Shown in pieces: positions 1 to 9,385 of a DNA stretch of 60,752 bases. The first letter of the stretch is position 1; every line of letters begins with the position of its first letter. The DNA lies in assembly GCA_023664945.1 (NCBI GenBank), contig JAMPER010000001.1, positions 1,234,346 through 1,295,097 of the forward strand, given 5' to 3'. A program made the position numbers and the translations under genes. This stretch comes from Alistipes senegalensis. GTDB taxonomy: Bacteria; Pseudomonadota; Gammaproteobacteria; Burkholderiales; Burkholderiaceae_D. The notes beneath the pieces were generated by a model. The model had not been told where the DNA came from. It did not search any database and saw only the letters and a list, made by a program, of their open reading frames with translations.

Positions 1-456
1 CTGTATTAGCCTGGCAGCGAGGCAGCCGGACTTATTTACGCACCATGATGGTGCGGGCTTGTTGTGAAAAAAAAGAGGATTGGCAGGAGGGGGCTTGCCT
101 TTTTTGCTGTCAGAAAGTGGCAAGGTTATTTGGGGGGCACCCAAACAGGGATAAACGGCGGCATGGCGGCATGACTTTTGCATCCCCTTTTTCCCGGCAT
201 AACGCAGGCTATGGCAGGCAATCCTGGGGGATGGATAACAGGGAAAACCGTTACCGCCAAAAACAGCACAAAAGCTGCCGCCGGTTCTGCCGCAAAAAAA
301 ATCCGCAGCCTGTCCCGTTCCCGTGCAAGGGCATACCGCCAAATTCTACCGGACAGATGCCGCTATCCGGCAAGAAAACTTTTACAAGGATTTCCCCTTT
401 CAGCTAAAATCACAGTACCCCTTTTTCTGCGTAGCCAAAACCACACATTTCAGCTC
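1..456. other. Gene-free left edge
   Basis: I see no convincing gene here. Frames that stay open give low-complexity translations rich in Arg, Pro and Cys with no domain. An open frame continues upstream of the membrane-protein gene that follows, but its translation does not resemble a protein and no ribosome binding site supports it. The only clear structure is the palindrome at 39-55. The segment may be the intergenic region of a gene lying to the left of the window. Confidence 0.5.
39..55. promoter_or_regulatory. Perfect NtrC-like palindrome
   Basis: Seen: an 8-bp arm CGCACCAT, a one-base centre and the exact inverted arm. The inner part, GCACCA-N3-TGGTGC, equals the published enteric NtrC consensus half-sites and spacing. 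No properly spaced sigma-54 -24/-12 pair was found downstream; a TTGGCA...TTGC resemblance near 81-100 is too widely spaced. The regulated gene could lie left of the window or be the exporter-like gene at 457. Confidence 0.45.
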
Positions 457-1056
457 ATGGGAAAACTGTTTATGAAGGCGGCCCTGTCCGTCTTCATCTG
501 CTGCCTGATTTATGAGTTCTTTTATATTGGAACAGGAGTACCGTTTTATTCCGGTATTGCCTCAGTCATTTGCCTGCAGCCGGAAATCAAAAGCACCTTT
601 CGTGTTGGCATGAACCGGACAGTCGGTACGTTAATCGGCGGTTTAACCGGCATGGTCGTCCTCTTCATCATCCGCGAGCTCAGCATTTTTCGGTTGCCTA
701 CCCTGAAATATCTTTTTATCTCGCTCTGCATCCTGCCGTTGATGTACATTGCCGAAGCGGTTAAAAAAAACCAGTTTTCCGCTATCCTCAACAAAAGAAG
801 CGACCTGAAAAAACTCTTCTCCATCGCCCCCCTGGTTTTTCTGGCCGATTTCATGCGAAAAAGCGCGCTGACCAACATTACCTGCATCGCCTTCTTAAGC
901 GTTACCATCACCCACGGCACAGATCTCAGCATATTCAATTTTGCCTTCAACCGTATTCTTGATACATTGATTGGGGTGTTCGTTTCATTCTTCGTCAACA
1001 TCATCCCGCTGGGCCACCAGGGAAAACAGCCTTCCAGTGAAGAAAACATGAATTGA
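457..1056 (+). CDS. FUSC/aromatic acid exporter-like membrane protein
   Basis: A 199-residue integral membrane protein with about five to six hydrophobic segments, for example near residues 5-22, 60-75, 90-100 and 165-185. The pattern PFYSGIASVICLQPE followed by a Arg-containing helix and GTLIGGLTG resembles the half-size ArAE/FUSC family (aromatic acid exporter, YgaE type), thought to move aromatic acids or other organic anions out of the cytoplasm. The start is uncertain: an ATG at 457 is used here, and an ATG at 472 has a GGGA element about 9 bases upstream. The gene is alone, with dksA about 250 bases downstream. Family assignment is from sequence resemblance only; the substrate is unknown. 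Confidence 0.6.
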   Translation: MGKLFMKAALSVFICCLIYEFFYIGTGVPFYSGIASVICLQPEIKSTFRVGMNRTVGTLIGGLTGMVVLFIIRELSIFRLPTLKYLFISLCILPLMYIAEAVKKNQFSAILNKRSDLKKLFSIAPLVFLADFMRKSALTNITCIAFLSVTITHGTDLSIFNFAFNRILDTLIGVFVSFFVNIIPLGHQGKQPSSEENMN

Positions 1057-1263
1057 TTACAGCCCTGGCAATCCTGGATAAATGCAAGGTTGCCGCCGGG
1101 TAAGCGCCCTGCGCGTTGGGTATCAACCGGAAACAGGAAAACAGCGGCAAAGCAAGGCAGATTCCCCTTTCCGGCATGACTGAAATCATTTCCTCCGGAA
1201 ACCAGGCTTGCGAAAGGTTGCAATCTGGTGTGCAATACCGCCTGATAACACCGCTTCCCGGTT

Positions 1264-1297
1264 TATAATTAAACCCCAATTATTACAAGTGAAGGGA
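1264..1297 (+). promoter_or_regulatory. dksA -10 box and ribosome binding site
   Basis: A perfect TATAAT lies at 1264-1269 and an AAGGGA Shine-Dalgarno at about 1292-1297, nine bases before the GTG start. No good -35 is visible at 16-18 bases upstream. The short leader this implies supports the GTG at 1307 over the upstream TTG. Confidence 0.45.
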
Positions 1298-1306
1298 ATC
1301 GCCAAC

Positions 1307-1759
1307 GTGAATACAAAAGCGAAAAAGGCCACGCCGGAAAAAACAGACAATACGCTCCTCACTGAAGAACAAATTCTGAAAATGAGCGACAAGGATTACA
1401 TGAATCCGGCTCAGCTTGCATTTTTCAGAAACCGGCTGAAAGAACTGGAAAGCAAACTCATCAACAATGCCGGAAAAACTACGGAAAATCTCCGCGGCAC
1501 CCCTTTGGTTCCTGACCCGGCAGACCGTGCCACCATTGAGGAAGAACATGCGCTGGAATTGCGCACCCGGGACCGTGAACGCAAACTGCTGAAAAAAGTG
1601 CAGCAATCCTTGGCCAGCATTGATGCCGGTGATTATGGCTGGTGTGAAGAAACAGGCGAGCCTATCGGCATCGCCCGCCTGCTGGCACGCCCCACAGCTA
1701 CCCTGTCACTGGAAGCACAGCAGCGCCGCGAACTGAAACAAAAACTGTATGGCGACTGA
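1307..1759 (+). CDS. dksA: RNA polymerase-binding transcription factor DksA
   Basis: DksA enters the RNA polymerase secondary channel and works with ppGpp in the stringent response. The 150-residue length matches the family. The coiled-coil tip motif DxxDxA is present (D70, D73, A75) and a C-terminal globular domain follows. Of the four Cys that bind zinc in enteric DksA only C113 remains; the others are replaced (CEETG and TLSLEAQ). This Cys-poor form is common in alpha- and betaproteobacteria, so it is probably functional without zinc. The GTG start is chosen because a good ribosome binding site precedes it and the upstream extension looks non-coding. A bidirectional terminator follows the gene. 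Confidence 0.93.
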   Translation: MNTKAKKATPEKTDNTLLTEEQILKMSDKDYMNPAQLAFFRNRLKELESKLINNAGKTTENLRGTPLVPDPADRATIEEEHALELRTRDRERKLLKKVQQSLASIDAGDYGWCEETGEPIGIARLLARPTATLSLEAQQRRELKQKLYGD

Positions 1760-1780
1760 TCTTTCCGGGCAGTTCCAGCA

Positions 1781-1811
1781 AAAAAGCGCATGAAAATTCA
1801 TGCGCTTTTTT
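1781..1811. terminator. Bidirectional terminator between dksA and rlpA
   Basis: The stem GCGCATGAA / TTCATGCGC (1786-1805, loop AA) is flanked by A6 on the left and T6 on the right. It should stop transcription from dksA on the plus strand and from the rlpA end of the cell-wall cluster on the minus strand. Confidence 0.9.
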
Positions 1812-1845
1812 ACGGGCTGCCTTTTTTCATAACAAGACCGTAGCA

Positions 1846-2913
1846 TTATCGCTTCACCACCAGCGGCCGGCTTCCCGTCGCGCCGAGCTGCTGCGCGGCA
1901 TAATCCGCTGCTTCCTGCGAGGTGAAAGGCCCGGCAAACAGGCGGTAATAATCATCAGCCGCCACAACCTCCACGCCCGGGAGCAAATGCGCCCAGTTTA
2001 AGGCATACTCCGCCTGTGTTGCCCTGGCATTGCCAATTTGTTGGTAAGCGCCCAGCTGAAGATAATAAGCCACTATTGTTGAAGAATTACCCTTATCGGC
2101 TGTTCCTGCGGCCGCAGCAACCGGCGCCGGGGCTGGCCGGGGAGCTGGAGAAACCGTCGTTTGCGCGGCGGCTGTCTGGGATGAAACAGATGCTGCGGGA
2201 ACCGGATTTTGCGAGCGTGCCAGATTAATCCGTTCAATCTCGTCCGGTAAAAGATGCTCAACTTCCAGTAACGCACTGCCCTTTTGCAAATAATCCAGTT
2301 TCAATGCGGCAGTATAGGAAAGGTCAATAATCCGGTCAGAATGAAACGGCCCCCGATCATTCACCCTGACAATCACCTGTTTTCCCGTACCCAGATTCGT
2401 CACCCGTGCATAGCAGGGAATAGGCAGCGTAGGATGCGCAGCCGTCATCTTGAACATATCGTAAATTTCCCCGGAAGAAGTCTTGTTGCCGTGAAACTTC
2501 TTGCCGTACCAGCTTCCCATCCCTCTCACCTTGTAAGGCCGGTTGTCAGTCACCGGCACATACGTCTTGCCAAACACCGTATAGGGCCGGTTGGCCGCGC
2601 GGGCATAAGGTTCCACACGGGGAATGGCATCCGGCGTATTCTGGAGGTCTTCCGGCGTATAATCCATCGGGCCATCATCTTTGTAATAACCTCCCCGGCC
2701 GGAACCGGCTTTGGGCAGGCCCGATGCAGCCGTACCGGAAGATACCCCGGCAGAAGAACGCCCGGCAGAAGGCTGGCTGACCGTTGAACACCCCGTCATC
2801 ACCAGCGAAACCGCCGCCAGCCAGAAAGCCAGAAAACAAAGGGAACGCACCTGTTTCCTCGCCCGGCCTGTCCCTGCAAACCCGCACAAATGCGGCATAT
2901 CACCGATATTCAT
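1846..2913 (-). CDS. rlpA: Septal ring lytic transglycosylase RlpA family lipoprotein
   Basis: Lipoprotein with a DPBB (RlpA-like double-psi beta-barrel) domain at roughly residues 110-205 and a SPOR domain at about 280-355. RlpA cleaves naked glycan strands at the septum in some species, and SPOR domains bind denuded peptidoglycan. The N-terminal hydrophobic stretch ends in a lipobox-like VMTGC (Cys42), so the protein is expected in the envelope. The start was set at the ATG with GGGA about 8 bases upstream; an in-frame extension beyond it looks non-coding and would run into rodA. A Pro/Ala/Thr-rich linker joins the two domains. It is the last gene of the mreB-to-rlpA cluster, 61 bases after rodA. 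Confidence 0.9.
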   Translation of the reverse strand: MNIGDMPHLCGFAGTGRARKQVRSLCFLAFWLAAVSLVMTGCSTVSQPSAGRSSAGVSSGTAASGLPKAGSGRGGYYKDDGPMDYTPEDLQNTPDAIPRVEPYARAANRPYTVFGKTYVPVTDNRPYKVRGMGSWYGKKFHGNKTSSGEIYDMFKMTAAHPTLPIPCYARVTNLGTGKQVIVRVNDRGPFHSDRIIDLSYTAALKLDYLQKGSALLEVEHLLPDEIERINLARSQNPVPAASVSSQTAAAQTTVSPAPRPAPAPVAAAAGTADKGNSSTIVAYYLQLGAYQQIGNARATQAEYALNWAHLLPGVEVVAADDYYRLFAGPFTSQEAADYAAQQLGATGSRPLVVKR

Positions 2914-2974
2914 AAACAAAATCCCATCCTCTTCGTGCAAAACACCCATTTTGCTGCTGCCCGGGCATAAATCC

Positions 2975-4087
2975 TTACGTTTGCACCAGCTTTCTGTTTC
3001 GCTGCACACTCATCAAAATCCCCGCGCCCAGCCCCAGGGTAACCATCGCGGTACCGCCATAACTCATGAAAGGAAGCGGCACACCCACCACCGGCAATAT
3101 ACCGCTTACCATGCCCATATTTACAAAGGCATAGGTAAAAAACATCATGGTAATCGCCCCCGCCAGCAAACGTGAAAACAGGGAAGAAGCCTGCATGGTA
3201 ATCGTCATGCCGCGCACAATCAGCGCCAGATACAAAATCAGCAAAATCACATTGCCTATCAGGCCAAACTCCTCGGCATAAACAGCAAAAATAAAATCCG
3301 TCGTCCGTTCCGGCACAAAATGCAAATAAGCCTGCGTCCCCTTCAGCCAGCCTTTGCCGGTTACCCCGCCGGAACCAATAGCAATCATGGACTGGATAAT
3401 ATGAAACCCTTTGCCCAGCGGGTCGGAAGAGGGATCAATCAGCATCATCACCCGCTGCCGCTGGTAATCATGCAGCATAGACCACACCAGCGGCAGGCTG
3501 GCAGCAGCGGTAAACACCAGCCCCGCTATGGCTTTCCATGACAGGCCCGCCAGAAAAATGACATAAAAACCGGAAGCCACAACCAAAAGCGCCGTTCCCA
3601 GATCAGGCTGCTTCATAATCAGCGCGGCAGGAATGCCAAGCAAAAGCGAAGCGCCCAGAAATTCGCGCCAGCCAAGCTGGCCTTCACGGCGCTGGAAAAA
3701 CCAGGCAAGCATCATCGGCACAGCAATTTTCATGATTTCGGAAGGCTGGATAATCACCCCGACATTGAGCCAGCGGCGGGCGCCTTTCCTGATTAGGCCA
3801 AACATGGCCACAGCCAGGAGCAGTGCCACCCCAACAGTATATAACGGGACAACAAAGCGCATCAAAACCGGCTGGGGCACGCTGGCCGCAATCCACATCA
3901 CGGCAAAACCAAGCATAATATTGCGCAGCTGGTCTTCCACACGCCCCGGGAAATCAATCCCCGCAGAATAAAGCGTAATGAGCCCTGTAGAAACAATCAG
4001 GAACATAATCAGTGCCAGCGGGCCATCCAGCACGGCAACCTGCCGCCTGAAAAAATGGATGATCGTATTTTTGTCAGGAATATTCAT
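2975..4087 (-). CDS. rodA: Rod shape-determining SEDS glycosyltransferase RodA
   Basis: SEDS-family peptidoglycan polymerase of the inner membrane that elongates glycan strands for side-wall growth with its partner PBP2. The 370-residue length and about ten hydrophobic segments fit. SEDS hallmarks are visible: KQPDLGTALL in the middle and the C-terminal VGVPLPFMSYGGTAM. Its ATG overlaps the mrdA stop by four bases (ATGA), so the two partners are translationally coupled, as expected for a stoichiometric RodA-PBP2 complex. Confidence 0.96.
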   Translation of the reverse strand: MNIPDKNTIIHFFRRQVAVLDGPLALIMFLIVSTGLITLYSAGIDFPGRVEDQLRNIMLGFAVMWIAASVPQPVLMRFVVPLYTVGVALLLAVAMFGLIRKGARRWLNVGVIIQPSEIMKIAVPMMLAWFFQRREGQLGWREFLGASLLLGIPAALIMKQPDLGTALLVVASGFYVIFLAGLSWKAIAGLVFTAAASLPLVWSMLHDYQRQRVMMLIDPSSDPLGKGFHIIQSMIAIGSGGVTGKGWLKGTQAYLHFVPERTTDFIFAVYAEEFGLIGNVILLILYLALIVRGMTITMQASSLFSRLLAGAITMMFFTYAFVNMGMVSGILPVVGVPLPFMSYGGTAMVTLGLGAGILMSVQRNRKLVQT

Positions 4088-6129
4088 TGGGCCAGTCCAT
4101 CCATTTCCGAAGCGCGCCGGGCAGCATCAGTCGCGCGGCCTGATTCGTCAGACGAAACAGGAGATAACTCCTCCTCCCTGCCGACTGCCGGCACCACATC
4201 CTCAAACTCCGTTTCTTCTTTTTCTGCCTCATCCTGCACCGAAGCAGAAACCTCTTCAGGCATATAAACCTTCTCTTTCCTGACAGGACGCTTGCCCAGC
4301 AAATAATAATCCAGCGCCTTGCGGGCTATCGGCGCGGCGGCCGAAGCGCCAAACCCGCCGTTTTCCACAATCAGCGCCAGGGCAATAGTCGGCTTGTCGG
4401 CCGGTGCAAAGGCAATATAAAGCGCATGGTCGCGATGCCGCTCCGCAATACTGCTGGCAACATATTTCTCATTTTGCTTCATGCCAATCACCTGGGCTGT
4501 GCCCGTCTTTCCGGCAGATTCATAACCGGCGCCGGCAAAAATCCTGGCAGACGTCCCCTCCTTCGTTACGCCGACCATGGCGCGCTTGACCACATCAATA
4601 TTTTCCTGCTTAAGCGCCACCTCCCGTGTCTCTGCAACAACCTGCCTCTTCTCCCGTGTCACACTGTTTTCCACGGCATGGACCAGATGCGGCTTTTTCG
4701 TTTTCCCGTTATTGGCAAGCATAGCAGTAGCATATGCCAGCTGCAAAGGCGTAAAAGAGTTATAGCCTTGCCCAATCCCCAAAGAAATCGTCTCGCCGGC
4801 ATACCACTTTTGCTGCTCCGGCGTCTTGAAGGCATTCCTTTTCCATTCGGTGGAAGGCAAAAGCCCCTTCCTCTCATGGGCAAGATCAATGCCGGTCAAT
4901 TCGCCAAAACCAAACCGGCGCATGAAATCATGCATCGTGTCAACGCCCATTTCATTGGCCAGAACATAATAATATGTGTCGCAGGAATGCACGATAGACT
5001 TGTACATATCCACAAAACCATGTCCGCCTGCCTTGTCATCGCGGAAACGGTGATTGCCGAAATAAAAGTATCCCGGATCCGAAATGCCCGCCTCGGGCGT
5101 CCGCTTGCCCAGCTCCAGCGCTGCCAGCGCCATAAAAGGCTTATAGGTCGAACCGGGCGGATAAGCCCCTCTCAACGGACGGTTAATCAGGGGATGGTCG
5201 GGAGAATTGTTCAGCTCATCCCAGCTTTGCTGGTCAATCCCCTCCACAAACAGATTAGGGTCAAACGTCGGCGTGGAAACATATGCCAGAATCTCCCCCG
5301 TTTCAGGCTGAATGGCAACCAGCGCGCCGCGCCGGTCCCCAAAAGCCTCCTCAATCACCTTCTGAAGCTCCACATCAATAGAGAGATACAGATTATTCCC
5401 GGAAACCGGCGGACTGCTGGATAATGTCCTGATCGCCCGGCCACCGGCAGAAACCTCCATCTCCTCATACCCGGTTATACCATGCAGCTCCCGTTCGTGG
5501 CTTTTCTCAATGCCTTCCTTGCCGACATAATTGGTGCCGCGGTAATTGGCTTCATCCTCCTCGGTCAGATTATCCACATCCTTCTGGCTCATCCTGCCGA
5601 TATAGCCAATCACATGGGAAGCCACACTCCCCATAGGATATTGCCTGAACAGCCTGGCCTGGATATCCACCCCGGGAAAACGATACCGCTGTACCGTAAA
5701 ACGGGCCACCTCCTCATCAGTCAGCCTGCTCCGGATAAGAATACTTTCAAACCGTTTCGATTCCTCATACAGTTTTTTGAACCATTTGCGGTCACGGGGC
5801 TCTATCGTCACCACCTTGGCCAGCTCGTCAATAACCTCGCTTAACTTTCCCTTGATCTTCGAAGGCGTCACCTCCAGCGTATAGGCAGAATAATTGCGGG
5901 CCAAAAGCACCCCGTTGCGATCCATGATAATCCCCCTGTTGGGGACAATCGGTACAACAGATATGCGGTTCTCCTCCGCCTGGGCGGCATAATTGTCATG
6001 ACGGACAACCTGGAGCCAGAAAAAACGGATAAACAGGAGAAAAAAGCAAACCAGAACCAGAACCACCAGGGCCGCCAGTCGCCAGCGAAAAGAATGGAGA
6101 TCGCGATCGATATCGTTCAGGTTGGCCAT
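4084..6129 (-). CDS. mrdA: Penicillin-binding protein 2 (transpeptidase)
   Basis: Class B penicillin-binding protein that cross-links peptidoglycan during elongation. An N-terminal membrane anchor lies at about residues 18-40, a dimerisation/pedestal domain follows, and the transpeptidase domain carries the catalytic STYK (S327-K330), SCD (S382-D384) and KTG (541-543). After the catalytic domain there is an acidic C-terminal tail of about 60 residues rich in Glu, Ser and Val. The tail is longer than in E. coli PBP2 and looks disordered. The gene sits between mreD and rodA in the conserved elongasome order. Confidence 0.96.
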   Translation of the reverse strand: MANLNDIDRDLHSFRWRLAALVVLVLVCFFLLFIRFFWLQVVRHDNYAAQAEENRISVVPIVPNRGIIMDRNGVLLARNYSAYTLEVTPSKIKGKLSEVIDELAKVVTIEPRDRKWFKKLYEESKRFESILIRSRLTDEEVARFTVQRYRFPGVDIQARLFRQYPMGSVASHVIGYIGRMSQKDVDNLTEEDEANYRGTNYVGKEGIEKSHERELHGITGYEEMEVSAGGRAIRTLSSSPPVSGNNLYLSIDVELQKVIEEAFGDRRGALVAIQPETGEILAYVSTPTFDPNLFVEGIDQQSWDELNNSPDHPLINRPLRGAYPPGSTYKPFMALAALELGKRTPEAGISDPGYFYFGNHRFRDDKAGGHGFVDMYKSIVHSCDTYYYVLANEMGVDTMHDFMRRFGFGELTGIDLAHERKGLLPSTEWKRNAFKTPEQQKWYAGETISLGIGQGYNSFTPLQLAYATAMLANNGKTKKPHLVHAVENSVTREKRQVVAETREVALKQENIDVVKRAMVGVTKEGTSARIFAGAGYESAGKTGTAQVIGMKQNEKYVASSIAERHRDHALYIAFAPADKPTIALALIVENGGFGASAAAPIARKALDYYLLGKRPVRKEKVYMPEEVSASVQDEAEKEETEFEDVVPAVGREEELSPVSSDESGRATDAARRASEMDGLAQ

Positions 6130-6190
6130 GCCGGAAAATAATCAGCGTTTTTTATCATCAGGTGCAGACACCATTTTCCTTGGGCAGGCA

Positions 6191-6712
6191 TCACAGGGGA
6201 CGATCCAGATCCTTGTCAATCGCCCTGCGCTGCGGCGCCAGGAGAACAATCGTCAACAACGGCCACAAAGCGGCGGCAACACAACTGTCCAGCAAGCTTG
6301 CCCAGCTGGAAAAACGGTCATTGATCAAAAACTGCACAAACATCTGTATCAGCTGCGTCAACAGCAGCAAAGGCAAAACCATCCATATCTGCTTTCGCAA
6401 CGGAAACCAGAGTACCCGCCGGTGAATCGTAATCGCCAGATACGACAAAATGGCATAAGCCAACGCATTCTCGCCGAAAAGCGTTGCGTTATTGACATCC
6501 ATCAGGAGCCCCATGCAAAAGGCAGTGCCCATTCCCACCCGCCGGGGCTGATGCACCCCCCAGAATACGAGGCAAAGCGCCACAAAATCAGGCATGCCGA
6601 CAATTTGCCCCCAGGGCTGAATATTCAGCATAAACGCCACGAAAAGCGTAAAGGCAATAAAAACCGGGCTGGCCGGCAGCAAAATCGTTCTGGCAGGCTG
6701 GGGACGGCTCAT
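6191..6712 (-). CDS. mreD: Rod shape-determining protein MreD
   Basis: Small inner-membrane protein of the elongasome, 173 residues with about five to six hydrophobic helices. The family signature region is visible in the second half (GLLMDVNNATLFGENALAY). It links MreC and the cytoplasmic MreB to the wall-synthesis enzymes. Its start overlaps the mreC stop by four bases (ATGA), and mrdA begins 61 bases further on. Expression is probably coupled to mreC. Confidence 0.93.
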   Translation of the reverse strand: MSRPQPARTILLPASPVFIAFTLFVAFMLNIQPWGQIVGMPDFVALCLVFWGVHQPRRVGMGTAFCMGLLMDVNNATLFGENALAYAILSYLAITIHRRVLWFPLRKQIWMVLPLLLLTQLIQMFVQFLINDRFSSWASLLDSCVAAALWPLLTIVLLAPQRRAIDKDLDRPL

Positions 6713-7641
6713 TTTATCCCTGCTTTCTTTCTGGCCGCCGCAACATCCGCCTGGCGGCGCGCCTTGCCTGAAGGCTCCTCATCCTCCTCTGGCGGTGGCG
6801 GTTCAATAACCGCTCTCGGCATCAAAACCAGCACCTGGCGGCTTTTGTCCAGCCCGGCCAGCGGGCGGCAGAGAATATGGTTAAACGTGCCAGACCCCCT
6901 GTCGCTGATATCCATAACCTTGCCCACAGCCAGCCCGGGCGGATACAGGCCGTCAATGCCCGATGTCACCAGCACATCGCCCGGCTGGACATCGGCATTC
7001 GCCTCCATAAAGCGCAATTCAAGATAACCGGCCTGGCCCCGGCCATAAGCAATACTGCGTATCCCGGTCCGCGCTGCCTGAACCGGAATAGCCTGATCCT
7101 TGTCCGTCAGCAACGTCACCTCAGCCGTATGCAAAAACACGCGTGTAACCTGCCCGATCACGCCATTTTCATCAATCACCGGCTGGCCCAGAATCACGCC
7201 ATCAGTCGAACCCTTGTTAAGAATCACCCTGCGCGCATAGGATGTCCTGGCATCATAAAGCACCTCTGCCGGAAGAGATTTGACAGGAAGCCGCTCATTT
7301 AGCCTCAGTAACTGCCTGAGATGGGCGTTTTCGGTTGCCAGCTGTTCTGCCTGCTGCAACATCTGCGCATTCTCCAGTTCCCGCTTGCGCAGCTCGCCAA
7401 CCTCTTCCTGGAGGGAGGCCAGCGACGCAAAATAATCGCCAGCCGCATAAAGCGCGTCCCGCGGCAGCATCGCAGCCTTCTGGAAAGGATACAGCACAAA
7501 ACCAATCGCCTGGCGAACCTCCACCAGTGCATGAAGGCGGGAATCCACCATCAGCATGACAATGGCAATAAAAATATAAACCGCCACCCTGACGCGAGCC
7601 GGCGCGCCTTGCTTGAAAAGGGGCGGTGGTGCATATTGCAT
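6709..7641 (-). CDS. mreC: Rod shape-determining protein MreC
   Basis: Bitopic inner-membrane protein that scaffolds the elongation complex in the periplasm and activates PBP2. It has one transmembrane helix at about residues 17-36, then a coiled coil (about 70-115, with the heptad-like EEVGELRKRELENAQMLQ) and the beta-rich MreC core, including GVIGQVTRVF and VTSGIDGLYPPGLAVG. The tail after about residue 280 is charged and disordered. A perfect hairpin separates the gene from mreB upstream. Confidence 0.95.
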   Translation of the reverse strand: MQYAPPPLFKQGAPARVRVAVYIFIAIVMLMVDSRLHALVEVRQAIGFVLYPFQKAAMLPRDALYAAGDYFASLASLQEEVGELRKRELENAQMLQQAEQLATENAHLRQLLRLNERLPVKSLPAEVLYDARTSYARRVILNKGSTDGVILGQPVIDENGVIGQVTRVFLHTAEVTLLTDKDQAIPVQAARTGIRSIAYGRGQAGYLELRFMEANADVQPGDVLVTSGIDGLYPPGLAVGKVMDISDRGSGTFNHILCRPLAGLDKSRQVLVLMPRAVIEPPPPEEDEEPSGKARRQADVAAARKKAGIK

Positions 7642-7665
7642 GATAAGGCCGGCTACAATTCCCCT

Positions 7666-7690
7666 CCTTCACAGCCAAAGGCTGTGAAGG
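7666..7690 (-). other. Strong stem-loop between mreB and mreC
   Basis: An 11-bp perfect stem, CCTTCACAGCC / GGCTGTGAAGG, encloses an AAA loop in the 97-base gap between mreB and mreC. There is no U-tract on either strand, so it is not a classic terminator. It may be an RNA-processing or stability element that lets mreB be expressed above mreCD, a difference known in other bacteria. The role is inferred. Confidence 0.6.
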
Positions 7691-7738
7691 CAAGCTGATA
7701 TATGCCGTCCCTTCGGGTTAATCTGGGCATACCGGCAA

Positions 7739-9015
<1,277 letters not shown>

Positions 9016-9321
9016 ATGAAACATCTTACGTTATCCGATGTCCTTGGCATAGCCAGACTGGCCCAGCTGGAAATTCCTGAAGACCAGCTTCAGAAAAACC
9101 TGGAACAGCTAAACGACATCTTTTCCCTTGTTGAAAAAATGCGCGCCATCGACACAACCGGCGTTGAACCGCTCAGCCATCCTGCTGCCGCCTTCCGCCA
9201 GGATATATCCCTGCGGCTGCGCGAAGACGTTGTCACGGAAACAGACCGCCGCGAAGAATACCAGCAATCCGCACCTGCGGCGGAAAACGGGTTGTATCTG
9301 GTTCCCAAAGTCATTGAATAA
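9016..9321 (+). CDS. gatC: Asp/Glu-tRNA amidotransferase subunit C
   Basis: Smallest subunit of the GatCAB amidotransferase that converts misacylated Glu-tRNA(Gln) and/or Asp-tRNA(Asn) to the amidated forms. It wraps around GatA and stabilises the complex. The 101-residue length and the signatures LARLA-like IARLAQLEI, MRAIDTTGVEPLSHP and the C-terminal YLVPKVIE are typical. An AGGA element sits very close to the ATG. gatA follows after 64 bases in the same direction, and gatB follows that, which is the full set. Confidence 0.95.
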   Translation: MKHLTLSDVLGIARLAQLEIPEDQLQKNLEQLNDIFSLVEKMRAIDTTGVEPLSHPAAAFRQDISLRLREDVVTETDRREEYQQSAPAAENGLYLVPKVIE

Positions 9322-9385
9322 CCTGATTTCGCCGCATTTTTCCCAAAGCCGTTTTCTCCAAACGCCCATTTGCATTTGATAAACC

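Noticed and set aside
81-102. Possible sigma-54 promoter (TTGGCA...TTGC)
   Set aside because: The two elements are about three bases too far apart for the -24/-12 geometry.
45-407. 120-codon open frame at the left edge
   Set aside because: Its translation is Arg/Cys/Pro-rich with no domain, the start region is inside the NtrC-like palindrome and there is no ribosome binding site.
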